Positions 32,983 through 41,919 of a DNA stretch of 64,000 nt are shown here, piece by piece (the stretch's first letter is position 1; each line of letters opens with the position of its first letter). A program made the position numbers and the translations under genes. A model generated the notes under the pieces. The model saw nothing but the letters and a program-made list of their open reading frames with translations. It was not told where the DNA came from and made no database searches. Origin of the DNA: Tranquillimonas sp964472855 (GTDB lineage: Bacteria > Pseudomonadota > Alphaproteobacteria > Rhodobacterales > Rhodobacteraceae); the NCBI GenBank assembly GCA_964472855.1, contig CAYYMJ010000008.1, positions 7,983 to 71,982 of the forward strand, written 5' to 3'.

Positions 32983-35493
32983 ATGTCTCAAACGCGGTCC
33001 CTGACACTCAAGATCTCCGGAATGTCCTGCGCGGGTTGCGTCGGGAGGGCCGAAAAGGCGCTGCGGGCGGTGCCTGGTGTCGAGCAAGCCGCGGTCAACC
33101 TGGCCACGGAATCGGCGCAGCTGCGGTTCGATGACCCGGCGACGGCAGGCACGTTGGCCGACGCGCTGTCTGCGGCCGGCTATCCCGCTGTGACCGACGT
33201 GGCCGAGTTTGCCATCGAGGGGATGAGCTGTGCCTCGTGTGTCGGTCGTATCGAGCAGGCGCTGACCGCCCTGCCCGCGGTTGTCGCGGCGCGGGTCAAT
33301 CTGGCGACCGAAACGGCGCAGGTGCGCTTTGTCGACGGCGCCACGACCCGCGCCGAGATCGGGCGCAGGATCAGCGAAACCGGCTATCCGGCCCGGGCCA
33401 TGTCTGACGACCGCGATCAGGGCGACGACACGACCCGCAAGGCACAAGAGGCGGCGCGGCTGGGCCGGCTGACGCTGATCGCGGGTCTGCTGGCCTTGCC
33501 GGTGTTCGCGCTGGAGATGGGCAGCCATTTCATCCCCGGTATGCACCGGCTGATTGCCGACACGATCGGGCTGCAGACCAGCTGGCTGTTGCAATTCGCG
33601 CTGACAACGCTGGTGCTGTTCGGACCGGGGCGGCGCTTTTATACCAAGGGGGTGCCGGCGCTGCTTCGGGCGGCCCCGGACATGAACTCGCTGGTGGCGC
33701 TGGGCACCGCCGCGGCCTATGGCTTTTCGCTGGTGGCGACCTTTGCGCCGGGCCTGCTGCCGGCGGGCACGGCAAATGTCTATTACGAGGCCGCGGCGGT
33801 GATCGTGGTGCTGATCCTGCTGGGGCGCTGGCTGGAAGCGCGGGCCAAGGGCCACACGGGCGAGGCCATTCGCAAGCTGGCCGGGCTGCAGCCCCGCACG
33901 GCCCGGGTGAACCGCGACGGTGCCCCGCGCGAGGTGGATATCGGCGAAATCGTCGTCGGCGACGTCATTCATGTTCGCCCGGGCGAGCGCGTCGCGGTTG
34001 ACGGCACGGTCGAGGGCGGCACATCCCACGTTGACGAAAGCATGATCACCGGCGAACCGCTGCCGGTTGCCAAGGGCGCCGGCGACACGGTTGTCGGTGG
34101 CACCGTCAATGGCGCCGGGGCAATCACGTTCCGGGCGACGCGGGTGGGCGCCGACACCATGTTGGCCCAGATCGTCAAGATGGTTGAACAGGCGCAGGGG
34201 GCCAAGCTGCCGATCCAGGGGCTTGTCGACAAGATCACCCTGCGTTTCGTGCCCGTGGTCATGGGCGTGGCCCTGCTGACGGTTCTGGTCTGGCTGGCCT
34301 TCGGGCCCGACCCGGTGCTGGGACGGGCGCTGGTGGCCGGGGTGGCGGTTCTGATCATCGCCTGCCCCTGCGCGATGGGGCTGGCCACGCCGACCTCGAT
34401 CATGGTGGGCACCGGGCGGGCGGCCGAGATGGGGGTTCTGTTCCGCAAGGGCGATGCGCTGCAGATGCTGCACGAGGCGCGGGTTGTGGCGGTCGACAAG
34501 ACCGGCACGCTGACCGAGGGGCGGCCGGAGCTGACCGCGATCGAGCTGGTGGACGGTGTCGACCGGGCCGAATTGCTGCGCCTTGTCGCCTCGGTCGAGG
34601 CGCTGTCCGAGCATCCCATCGCCGAAGCGGTCGTGCGCGCCGCCGAACGCGAAGGCCTGCCGCTGGCGACGCCCGAGGGCTTTGCCTCGATCACCGGGCT
34701 TGGCGTGGCTGCTACCGTCGAGGGGCGGCAATTGCTGATTGGCGCCGACCGGCTGATGGCCGACCGTGGCGTCGCGCTGGGTGATCTGGCCGCGCGCGGC
34801 ACGGCCCTTGGGGCCGAGGGCCGCACGCCGCTGTTTGCCGCCATCGACGGGCAGGTCGCGGCGGTCATCGCGGTGTCGGACCCGATCAAGGCGACAACGC
34901 CCGACGCCATCGCCGCCCTGCACCGGCTGGGCCTGAAGGTGGCCATGATCACCGGCGACAACCGGGCCACCGCCCGGACCATCGCCGATGCGCTGGGCAT
35001 CGACGATGTGGTTGCCGAGGTCCTGCCCGGTGGCAAGGTCGACGCCCTGCGCGCGCTGCGCGATCACGGGCGGCTGGCCTTTGTCGGCGACGGGATCAAC
35101 GATGCACCCGCGCTGGCCGAGGCCGACGTGGGCATCGCCATCGGCACCGGCACGGATATCGCCATCGAGGCGGCCGACGTGGTGCTGATGTCGGGCGATC
35201 TGAACGGCGTGGTCAATGCCTTCGACATCAGCCGCCACACCATGCGCAATATCCGGCAGAACCTGTTCTGGGCCTTTGGCTATAACACGCTGCTGATCCC
35301 GGTGGCGGCCGGGGTTCTGTATCCGGTCAGCGGACTGATGCTGTCACCGGTGCTCGCGGCCGGGGCCATGGCCCTGTCCAGCGTCTTTGTGCTGTCAAAC
35401 GCCCTGCGCCTGCGCTGGGTCCGCCCGGCCACCGGCGGCCCTTCCCGGCCGGCGATCGCGCCGGCACAGGCCGGGCTTGCCCCGGCGGAATGA
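32983..35493 (+). CDS. copA: Copper-exporting P1B-type ATPase
   Basis: An 836-residue heavy-metal ATPase with two N-terminal metal-binding domains, CAGC (C16/C19) and CASC (C83/C86). The membrane CPC motif (ACPCAMGLATPTSIM), phosphorylation motif DKTGTLTEG, the SEHPIAEAV histidine, MITGDN and GDGINDAPAL follow in order. This is the Cu(I)-exporting CopA class. GAGGAG precedes the ATG. A CueR-type operator lies upstream and cueR is 12 bp downstream, so this is a copper-resistance operon. Confidence 0.95.
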   Translation: MSQTRSLTLKISGMSCAGCVGRAEKALRAVPGVEQAAVNLATESAQLRFDDPATAGTLADALSAAGYPAVTDVAEFAIEGMSCASCVGRIEQALTALPAVVAARVNLATETAQVRFVDGATTRAEIGRRISETGYPARAMSDDRDQGDDTTRKAQEAARLGRLTLIAGLLALPVFALEMGSHFIPGMHRLIADTIGLQTSWLLQFALTTLVLFGPGRRFYTKGVPALLRAAPDMNSLVALGTAAAYGFSLVATFAPGLLPAGTANVYYEAAAVIVVLILLGRWLEARAKGHTGEAIRKLAGLQPRTARVNRDGAPREVDIGEIVVGDVIHVRPGERVAVDGTVEGGTSHVDESMITGEPLPVAKGAGDTVVGGTVNGAGAITFRATRVGADTMLAQIVKMVEQAQGAKLPIQGLVDKITLRFVPVVMGVALLTVLVWLAFGPDPVLGRALVAGVAVLIIACPCAMGLATPTSIMVGTGRAAEMGVLFRKGDALQMLHEARVVAVDKTGTLTEGRPELTAIELVDGVDRAELLRLVASVEALSEHPIAEAVVRAAEREGLPLATPEGFASITGLGVAATVEGRQLLIGADRLMADRGVALGDLAARGTALGAEGRTPLFAAIDGQVAAVIAVSDPIKATTPDAIAALHRLGLKVAMITGDNRATARTIADALGIDDVVAEVLPGGKVDALRALRDHGRLAFVGDGINDAPALAEADVGIAIGTGTDIAIEAADVVLMSGDLNGVVNAFDISRHTMRNIRQNLFWAFGYNTLLIPVAAGVLYPVSGLMLSPVLAAGAMALSSVFVLSNALRLRWVRPATGGPSRPAIAPAQAGLAPAE

Positions 35494-35505
35494 GGAGAGA
35501 AGCAG

Positions 35506-35907
35506 ATGAATATCGGTGACGTGTCGAACCAGTCGGGCCTGCCGGTCAAGACCATCCGCTACTATGAAGACATCGGGCTGGTGCGGCCGCTGCGCAGCCA
35601 GAACGGCTATCGCGCCTTCGCCGAGCGTGACCTGCACAAGCTGCATTTCCTCGCCCGGGCCCGGGCGCTGGGGTTCACCATCGACGATTGCCGGGCGCTG
35701 CTGGCGCTTTACGAGGACCATGATCGCGCCAGTGCCGACGTCAAGTCGATCGCCAACCAGCATCTGGCCGGGATCGAGGCCAAGATCGCCGATCTGCAGG
35801 CCATGCGGGCGACCCTGTCGCACCTTGTGCATGAATGCGCCGGCGACAACCGGCCCGACTGCCCGATCCTTGAAAATCTGGGCGGGCCGCCGGGTCGCGA
35901 AAACTGA
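35506..35907 (+). CDS. cueR: Cu(I)-responsive MerR regulator
   Basis: A 133-residue MerR protein. The winged helix has MNIGDVSNQSGLPVKTIRYYE, followed by the long dimerisation helix. The C-terminal metal loop has C111 and C119 in CAGDNRPDCPIL, the spacing of the two Cu(I)-binding cysteines in CueR. It activates copA by untwisting the long-spacer promoter. It is encoded 12 bp after copA in the same operon, giving feedback control. Confidence 0.93.
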   Translation: MNIGDVSNQSGLPVKTIRYYEDIGLVRPLRSQNGYRAFAERDLHKLHFLARARALGFTIDDCRALLALYEDHDRASADVKSIANQHLAGIEAKIADLQAMRATLSHLVHECAGDNRPDCPILENLGGPPGREN

Positions 35908-35983
35908 CCGCGCCGTTGGCCGGCCGGCGCGCGCCACTGGCGGCGAACGGCGGGCCATCAAAACCAGTGATTTTCAGAAAATC

Positions 35984-36070
35984 TGGTGCGGTCGAGAAGA
36001 CTCGAACTTCCACGGGTGTTACCCCACAGCGACCTCAACGCTGCGCGTCTACCAATTCCGCCACGACCGC
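35984..36070 (-). tRNA. tRNA-Leu(GAG)
   Basis: An 87-nt class II tRNA on the minus strand. The acceptor stem GCGGTCG/CGACCGC, the anticodon stem CAGCG/CGCTG around the loop TTGAGGT (anticodon GAG), a long variable arm (GGGGTAACACCC) and the T loop GTTCGAGTC are all present. The 3' CCA is encoded. The long variable arm fits leucine tRNA. Confidence 0.93.
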
Positions 36071-36612
36071 ACGGAGTAGCCGCGCGGGTCTTAGCGAAGC
36101 GCCCGGCGCTTGTGAAGGGGGAAAGCGACGCGCGCGCAAAAACCAAGGACGCGGCAGGCGGTTCAGCGACAAGGGACCGATGGTTCGCGCCACAGGCCCG
36201 GCGATGACTTGGATGTCAGCCCATGTGCGGCGGACCCGGGAAAGCCCCGAGATTCATATTTGCCTCGTCAGTTATCTGCGATAGGTCCGGGTCGCAGACA
36301 GGGCAATCGGCCCCGGCGGGCCGCGACAGATGCGCAAAAGGCAAGGCACAGACGTGAGGGAACCAGCGCCGCAATTCGCGCTTTTTGAAACGACGTCGCC
36401 TGGGCGCCGGTCGCGGATGTGGGTCACCATGGCCGAAACCGGGGCGAGCGCGGGCATGCCGATCCACCGCTTGCAGCGGGTGACCATGGCGGCGGCACGG
36501 CGACTGGCCGGCCAAGGCAGCGTAACCCGTGTGCACCGGCGCGACCTGCCGGTCAGCCGCGCCGACCGGCCGGTTCCCGAAGATGCGGCTGCGTTCGCAA
36601 AGGGGCAGCCCG
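36071..36612. other. No recognisable gene between tRNA-Leu and lipB
   Basis: 542 bp in which I recognise nothing. Open frames exist on both strands (for example 36330-36620 plus and 36216-36629 minus), but they are mostly Arg/Pro/Ala-rich and match no family I know. They overlap each other and have no strong ribosome-binding site. The part near the tRNA probably holds its promoter. Confidence 0.4.
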
Positions 36613-37272
36613 GTGGTTGAATGGCGCATCAGCGAAGGGTTGGTCGACTACGAAACCGCGCTGGCCTTCATGGAACAGCGGGCGGCGGCCATTCGTGACG
36701 GCACGGCGGACGAGATGATCTGGCTGCTGGAGCATCCGCCCCTTTACACCGCCGGAACCAGCGCCCGGCGCGCCGACCTGATCCAGCCCGACCGCTTCCC
36801 GGTCTACGAGGCCCGGCGCGGGGGCCAGTATACCTATCACGGGCCCGGGCAGCGGGTGGCCTATGTCATGCTGGACGTGGCCGCCCGCGGACGCGACGTG
36901 CGCCGCTTTGTCGAGCAGATGGAGCGCTGGGTCATCGCGGCCCTGGCCGAGTTCGGCGTCACCGGCGAAATTCGCGCCGGCCGGGTCGGCGTGTGGGTCG
37001 CGCGGCCCGAAAAGCCGCCCCTGCCCGATGGCAGCCCGCGAGAAGACAAGGTGGCCGCCATCGGCATCCGCCTGCGCAAATGGGTGAGCTTTCACGGCCT
37101 GTCGATCAATGTCGAGCCCGAGTTGGACCATTTCTCGGGCATCGTTCCCTGCGGCATCACCGGGCACGGGGTCACCAGCCTTGTCGATCTGGGATTGCCG
37201 GTGAGTGTGGCCGACGTCGACGTCGCCCTGATGAACCGTTTCACCACGATTTTTGGCGACGGCACGGAATGA
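36613..37272 (+). CDS. lipB: Octanoyltransferase LipB
   Basis: A 219-residue enzyme that moves octanoyl from acyl carrier protein to lipoyl domains, the first step of lipoate synthesis. Motifs are RRGGQYTYHGPGQ, the catalytic K146 in EDKVAAIGIR, and C180 in GIVPCGI. A GTG at 36613 with AAGGGGC upstream gives the usual MVEW start; the frame continues to 36529 without similarity. The stop overlaps the next gene's ATG by 4 bp. Confidence 0.93.
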   Translation: MVEWRISEGLVDYETALAFMEQRAAAIRDGTADEMIWLLEHPPLYTAGTSARRADLIQPDRFPVYEARRGGQYTYHGPGQRVAYVMLDVAARGRDVRRFVEQMERWVIAALAEFGVTGEIRAGRVGVWVARPEKPPLPDGSPREDKVAAIGIRLRKWVSFHGLSINVEPELDHFSGIVPCGITGHGVTSLVDLGLPVSVADVDVALMNRFTTIFGDGTE

Positions 37273-38426
37273 CCGGCACCGATCGCGTGATCGTCCATGT
37301 GGGTGCTCCGAAATGCGGCAGCAGCTCGATCCAGAAAGCCCTGTCGCACCGGCCCGACTTTGCCGACGGGAACGGACGGGCCTGTCGTTATGTCTGTGTC
37401 CAGCCCTCGGGGCAGCTTCTGACCGGTGCCGGGGTGACGGCCCGCGCCGGCATCTCGGCCAGCGGCGCGGCCAAGTCGGCAAGCCTGAGCAAGATCGAAC
37501 CCGGCGCGCTGGGCAGGGCGGGCGCCGGGCTGGCGCGCATCGCCGATGCCGGGACCCTGCCGATCCTGTCCAGCGAGGGCTGGGCCCGTCAGCATGGCCA
37601 GATCGCGGCTTCGGGCCTGCTGGACAAGATCGGCGGCGCCCATGTTGTCCTGTTCGTGCGTCCGCCCGTGGACTGGCTGAACAGCGCCTGGTGGCAATGG
37701 GGTGTCTGGACAGGGATGCCGCAGGACAAGTTCGTTCGCCGCAACCTGAAAACCCTCGACTGGGCGGCGACCGCCCGTGCCTGGCAGGCAGTGCCCGGCG
37801 TCAACCGGGTAACGGTTGCGCTGGCCGACGATGTCACGGCGCGTTTCTTCGCGCTGCTGGACGCGCCCGCGCCTGATATTGCCCGTTCGAATACCGGCAC
37901 GCCGGCCGCTTTCCTGATGTTCCTGACCCGCAACCGCGTTTTCCGCAAGGACCTTCACGATTCGCGAACCGAATTCGTGGTCGCCGCGGCCCTGCCAGCC
38001 CGGCGCTGGCCCACGCCGTGGATGCTGGGCCCGGATCATGTCCGCAAAGTGCTGCGCAAGCTGGCGCCGGCCCATGCCGCGCTGGCCGGCATGCTTTCGC
38101 CCGCCGACCGCGCCGCGTTCGACGCCGACCCGCGCTGGCACACACCCGCTGCCTATGGCCACCGGCAGGTCGACGATCTTGGCCAGTATGAAACGGTCGA
38201 GGCCCTGAGCGATCTGGCGGCGCTGCTGGCCGAGGCACAGGGCGACGACCCGGCCCGGGCCCGCCGCGAAATCGCCACCGCCGGGCCCGGCGGCACCTTC
38301 CGTCTGGCAGATGCCGACGCCATCATCGCCGGGCGTGTCGGGAAAATGCAGCGCGCCTACATGCGGGGCGCGGCCAAGTCTGCCCCCGACAGCCTGCTGT
38401 GGCGACTGATCCGCTGGGTGACCTGA
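37269..38426 (+). CDS. Sulfotransferase-like P-loop protein 1
   Basis: A 385-residue protein. The N-terminal HVGAPKCGSSSIQ resembles the PAPS 5'-phosphosulfate-binding loop of sulfotransferases (HxGxPKTGS), and VVLFVRPPVDWLNS resembles the 3'-phosphate-binding RxPxDRxxS segment. No more specific family is clear. It is translationally coupled to lipB (ATGA). A shorter protein with the same N-terminal motif is encoded at 59403, also fused translationally to a housekeeping gene. Substrate unknown. Confidence 0.65.
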   Translation: MTGTDRVIVHVGAPKCGSSSIQKALSHRPDFADGNGRACRYVCVQPSGQLLTGAGVTARAGISASGAAKSASLSKIEPGALGRAGAGLARIADAGTLPILSSEGWARQHGQIAASGLLDKIGGAHVVLFVRPPVDWLNSAWWQWGVWTGMPQDKFVRRNLKTLDWAATARAWQAVPGVNRVTVALADDVTARFFALLDAPAPDIARSNTGTPAAFLMFLTRNRVFRKDLHDSRTEFVVAAALPARRWPTPWMLGPDHVRKVLRKLAPAHAALAGMLSPADRAAFDADPRWHTPAAYGHRQVDDLGQYETVEALSDLAALLAEAQGDDPARARREIATAGPGGTFRLADADAIIAGRVGKMQRAYMRGAAKSAPDSLLWRLIRWVT

Positions 38427-38568
38427 GCAACACGACAAGGGGCGCGGCAATTTTTCCCCTCAAATGCCGGAAGGCATTGTTGCCCCTTGCGCGGACGGTC
38501 TTTAAGACAAGGCGGAAAGGTGCCGGGGCGATCCTGCGCACCGTTACGTCTGTAATCAGGAGGCGCTA

Positions 38569-40242
38569 ATGGCTGACGCAGCCGTTCAAGGCCATGACCA
38601 CCACGACGAGCGGAGTTTCTTTACCCGCTGGTTCATGTCGACGAACCACAAGGACATCGGCATTCTCTATATCTTCACGGCTGGTCTGGCCGGCTTCATC
38701 TCGGTGGCCTTCACGGTCTATATGCGGATGGAGCTGATGAACCCGGGGGTGCAGTATATGTGCCTTGAAGGTGCATCGCTGTTGCCGCAAGCGGTCGAGA
38801 ACTGCACGCCGAACGGGCACCTGTGGAACGTGCTGATCACGGCCCACGGCATCCTGATGATGTTCTTCGTGGTCATCCCGGCGCTGTTCGGCGGATTTGG
38901 CAACTATATCATGCCGTTGCAAATTGGCGCGCCGGACATGGCCTTTCCGCGGATGAACAACCTTAGCTATTGGCTGTATGTCGCCGGAACCTCGCTGGCG
39001 ATTTCGAGTGTCTTCAGCCCCGGTGGCGATGGTCAGATGGGGTCGGGCATCGGCTGGGTTCTGTATCCGCCACTGTCCACGACCGAGGCCGGATTCTCGA
39101 CCGACCTGGCGATTTTCGCGGTGCACCTGTCAGGCGCCTCGTCGATCCTGGGCGCGATCAACATGATCACCACATTCCTGAACATGCGGGCCCCCGGCAT
39201 GACGCTGTTCAAGGTGCCGCTGTTCTCGTGGTCGATCTTCGTGACCGCCTGGCTGATCCTGCTGTCGCTGCCGGTGCTGGCCGGTGCCATCACCATGCTG
39301 CTGGTCGACCGCAACTTCGGCACCACGTTCTTCGATGCCGCCGGTGGCGGTGACCCGATCCTGTTCCAGCATATCCTGTGGTTCTTTGGCCACCCGGAAG
39401 TGTATATCGTGATCGTGCCCGCTTTCGGCATCGTCAGCCACGTGGTTTCCACCTTCTCGAAGAAGCCGATCTTTGGCTATCTTCCGATGGTCTGGGCGAT
39501 GATCGCCATCGGCGCGCTGGGCTTTGTCGTGTGGGCGCACCACATGTACACGGTCGGCCTGTCGCTGAGCCAGCAGAGCTATTTCATGCTGGCGACCATG
39601 GTCATCGCGGTGCCGACCGGCATCAAGATCTTCTCGTGGATCGCGACGATGTGGGGCGGCTCGGTCGAATTCAAGACCCCGATGCTGTTCGCCGTGGGCT
39701 TTATCTTCCTGTTCACGCTGGGCGGCGTCACGGGCATCGTGCTGAGCCAGGCTCCGCTGGACCGGGCCTATCACGACACCTATTACGTGGTGGCGCACTT
39801 CCACTATGTGATGTCGATCGGCGCTGTCTTCGGCATCTTCGCGGGCATCTATTTCTACTTCCCCAAGATGACCGGCAAGATGTATCCCGAATGGGCCGGC
39901 AAGCTGCACTTCTGGCTGTTCTTCATCGGCGTCAACGTCACCTTCTTCCCCCAGCACTTTCTGGGCCGTCAGGGGATGCCGCGCCGGTATATCGACTATC
40001 CCGACGCCTTCGCCTACTGGAACCATATTTCCAGCTGGGGCGCGTTCCTGTCCTTTGCGTCGTTCCTGTTCTTCCTGGTCGTGATCTTCCGGTCGATCTA
40101 TGCCGGCCGGCCGGAAACCGCGAACAACCCCTGGAACGAGCACGCCGACACGCTGGAGTGGACCCTGCCGTCGCCGCCACCCGAGCATACGTTCGAGACG
40201 CTGCCCAAGCAGAGCGACTGGGACAAGGGCGCGGCCCACTAG
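38569..40242 (+). CDS. ctaD: Cytochrome c oxidase subunit I (aa3 type)
   Basis: A 557-residue haem-copper oxidase with twelve membrane segments. It has the haem-ligand and cross-linked copper motifs WFFGHPEVYI (His-Tyr, CuB) and HFHYVMSIGAVF (haem a and a3 ligands), and the D-channel region near the N-terminus. This is the aa3-type terminal oxidase of aerobic respiration. AGGAGG precedes the ATG. Other subunits are elsewhere, as is common in Rhodobacterales. A DUF2244 gene follows by 5 bp. Confidence 0.96.
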   Translation: MADAAVQGHDHHDERSFFTRWFMSTNHKDIGILYIFTAGLAGFISVAFTVYMRMELMNPGVQYMCLEGASLLPQAVENCTPNGHLWNVLITAHGILMMFFVVIPALFGGFGNYIMPLQIGAPDMAFPRMNNLSYWLYVAGTSLAISSVFSPGGDGQMGSGIGWVLYPPLSTTEAGFSTDLAIFAVHLSGASSILGAINMITTFLNMRAPGMTLFKVPLFSWSIFVTAWLILLSLPVLAGAITMLLVDRNFGTTFFDAAGGGDPILFQHILWFFGHPEVYIVIVPAFGIVSHVVSTFSKKPIFGYLPMVWAMIAIGALGFVVWAHHMYTVGLSLSQQSYFMLATMVIAVPTGIKIFSWIATMWGGSVEFKTPMLFAVGFIFLFTLGGVTGIVLSQAPLDRAYHDTYYVVAHFHYVMSIGAVFGIFAGIYFYFPKMTGKMYPEWAGKLHFWLFFIGVNVTFFPQHFLGRQGMPRRYIDYPDAFAYWNHISSWGAFLSFASFLFFLVVIFRSIYAGRPETANNPWNEHADTLEWTLPSPPPEHTFETLPKQSDWDKGAAH

Positions 40243-40247
40243 GCCCC

Positions 40248-40781
40248 ATGCCCATTCACTGGGAAAAGAAAAGCGAAATGGCTCCGGGTAACTCCGGGGC
40301 CATTTCTCGTGTCGACGACGGCGGTCTGTTGTGGCACGCGGTGCTGCGGCCCAGCCGGTCGCTTTCGAACAGCGGCTTTGGCATCTTCATGACCATGACG
40401 CTGGTGATGATGATGTTGCCGCTGCTCACCAATGTCGGGTCGGCGGTCATGTGGGTCTTGCTGCCGTTCCTGCTGGGCACCTTTGCGCTGACCTGGGTCA
40501 TGCTGCGCCGCAACGACCGCGACGGAATGCTGAACGAAACCCTGCGGCTGTGGCGGGACCGGATCGAGATTGTGCGGACCGGCGCCAACAGCCAGGTGCA
40601 ACGCTGGGACGCGAACCCGCACTGGGTGCGTCTCGATCTGCGGCGCGACGGCGGGCCGGTTGCCAACTATGTCACCCTTGCCGGCGCGGGCCGCACGGTC
40701 GAACTGGGCGCGTTTCTCAGCCCCGACGAGCGCCAGACGCTGTTTGCAGAATTGTCCGAGGCGCTGGCAAGTCTGCGTTAG
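40248..40781 (+). CDS. DUF2244 family membrane protein
   Basis: A 177-residue protein with two membrane helices (residues ~45-90) followed by a short soluble beta-rich domain (LRLWRDRIEIVRTG, ANPHWVRLDLRRDG). This is the DUF2244 layout, a family often next to cytochrome oxidase genes and sometimes proposed to assist oxidase assembly. Start ATG 40248 is 5 bp after the ctaD stop. Function not established. Confidence 0.82.
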   Translation: MPIHWEKKSEMAPGNSGAISRVDDGGLLWHAVLRPSRSLSNSGFGIFMTMTLVMMMLPLLTNVGSAVMWVLLPFLLGTFALTWVMLRRNDRDGMLNETLRLWRDRIEIVRTGANSQVQRWDANPHWVRLDLRRDGGPVANYVTLAGAGRTVELGAFLSPDERQTLFAELSEALASLR

Positions 40782-41103
40782 GCCGACCAGACCGCGCGAT
40801 GCTGGTGATGCTGATGATGCTGATCCAGATGCGGTTGACGCAAACCGGACCCGCCCGGCGAAATGCGTGCCGCACTCGACGACAGGACAGATCGGCACGG
40901 TCGACCATGGCCAAGGTCGCGCATTGCACGACCGTCGTGCCCGCTCAGGCGGAGCTGGCGGGCCAGTTCACACCCGCGCCGCGCCCGCCGGTGGGGTAAC
41001 TCGTCACGGTCGGTCAGGGCCGATCCGCGACACCACCCGGCCACCTTGCGCGCGCGGGCGCTACTGGCAGTGCAGCCCGCATTGGATGCCAAGGCGCCGA
41101 CGC

Positions 41104-41580
41104 GACAGCCCGCCAGGGTCGATCAAGGCCAGGCTGCGCCGCAAGACCTTCGCGCCCGCCAAGGCGAGACCGGCGGGTCAGCCCGCGCCGGGGCNNNNNN
41201 NNNNNNNNNNNNNNNNNNNNNNNNNNNNNNNNNNNNNNNNNNNNNNNNNNNNNNNNNNNNNNNNNNNNNNNNNNNNNNNNNNNNNNNNNNNNNNCGCAAG
41301 ACCTTCGCGCCCGCCAAGGCGAGACCGGCGGGTCAGCCCGCGCCGGGGCGACAGGGCGACGGGACAGCCCGCCAGGGTCGATCAAGGCCAGGCTGCGCCG
41401 CAAGACCTTCGCGCCCGCCAAGGCGAGACCGGCGGGTCAGCCCGCGCCGGGGCCGCCACAGCCGACGCGACAGCCCACCAGGGTCGATCAAGGCCGATCC
41501 GTTGCACCACAAGCCCACCGCGCCCGCAAAGGCGAGACCGGCGGGTCAGCCCTCGCCAGGGCGACAGGGCGACGACGCCG
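41104..41580. repeat. ~104-109-bp tandem repeat array (partly collapsed)
   Basis: At least three near-identical units and one diverged unit. A shared landmark AAGGCGAGACCGGCGGGTCA recurs at 41161, 41316, 41420 and 41529. The units between later copies are 104 and 109 bp, not a multiple of three, so the array is probably not coding. The gap at 41195 lies inside it; removing the duplicated flank restores a 104-bp spacing. The true copy number is unknown. Confidence 0.8.
41195..41294. other. Assembly gap (100 N) flanked by identical 55-bp sequence
   Basis: 100 N. The 55 bp before it (41140-41194) equals the 55 bp after it (41295-41349). This looks like two contigs sharing an end that were placed in order but not joined, inside a tandem repeat. 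Confidence 0.95.
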
Positions 41581-41630
41581 AGGGTCGCCGCGCGCGGCCA
41601 ACACTGGCGCGCCCGTTTCGCGCCCGGTCG

Positions 41631-41861
41631 TCAGGCCGGCGCAAGACGCGGTGGGGCCAGCACATGAACGCTGCGCACATCCGACCAGGCGCCATAGGGA
41701 TCAAGGCCAAAGCGCATCAGGCGCGACACCTCCAGCCGGGCCAACCTGGCCACGGCGCGGGCATCAACCCGCAGGTCACGTTCGCTGCGGCCCGCAATCT
41801 CGGCCCGGTGCTTGCCGCGCCAATGGGCAAGAACCATGGCAATAATCTCGTCTTCCTTCAT
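41631..41861 (-). CDS. Small hypothetical protein (76 residues)
   Basis: A 76-residue basic protein (MKEDEIIAMVLAHWRGKHRAE). A strong AGGAGG ribosome-binding site stands 8 bp before the ATG at 41861, and codon use looks normal, so I regard it as real. It has a helix-rich N-terminal half and no recognised family. It lies next to the repeat array and divergent in neither direction from priA, which is transcribed the same way from further right. Confidence 0.6.
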   Translation of the reverse strand: MKEDEIIAMVLAHWRGKHRAEIAGRSERDLRVDARAVARLARLEVSRLMRFGLDPYGAWSDVRSVHVLAPPRLAPA

Positions 41862-41919
41862 GGGCAGCCTCCTTGCAAGGCAGTCTGCCCCGATCGGGAT
41901 TAAGGCGCCCTTAAGCCTG

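Larger units (their letters stand above)
40782..41630. other. Non-coding region containing a tandem repeat array
   Basis: About 850 bp with no recognised gene; the array at 41104-41580 occupies its right half. The left part is GC-rich with open frames in several phases, none resembling a known protein. It includes a GATGATGCTGATCC run and a Pro/Arg-coding bias typical of random GC-rich sequence. Confidence 0.5.

Noticed and set aside
32944..35238. A 764-residue minus-strand open frame opposite copA.
   Set aside because: It lies entirely opposite a complete CopA with all catalytic motifs and has the composition of an antisense shadow.
36216..36629. Possible hypothetical genes on both strands upstream of lipB.
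   Set aside because: They overlap one another, are dominated by Arg/Pro/Ala, and have no clear ribosome-binding site or family match.
41104..41580. Tandem array as a CRISPR.
   Set aside because: Units are ~105 bp with diverged copies and no unique spacers of uniform size, and no cas genes are present.
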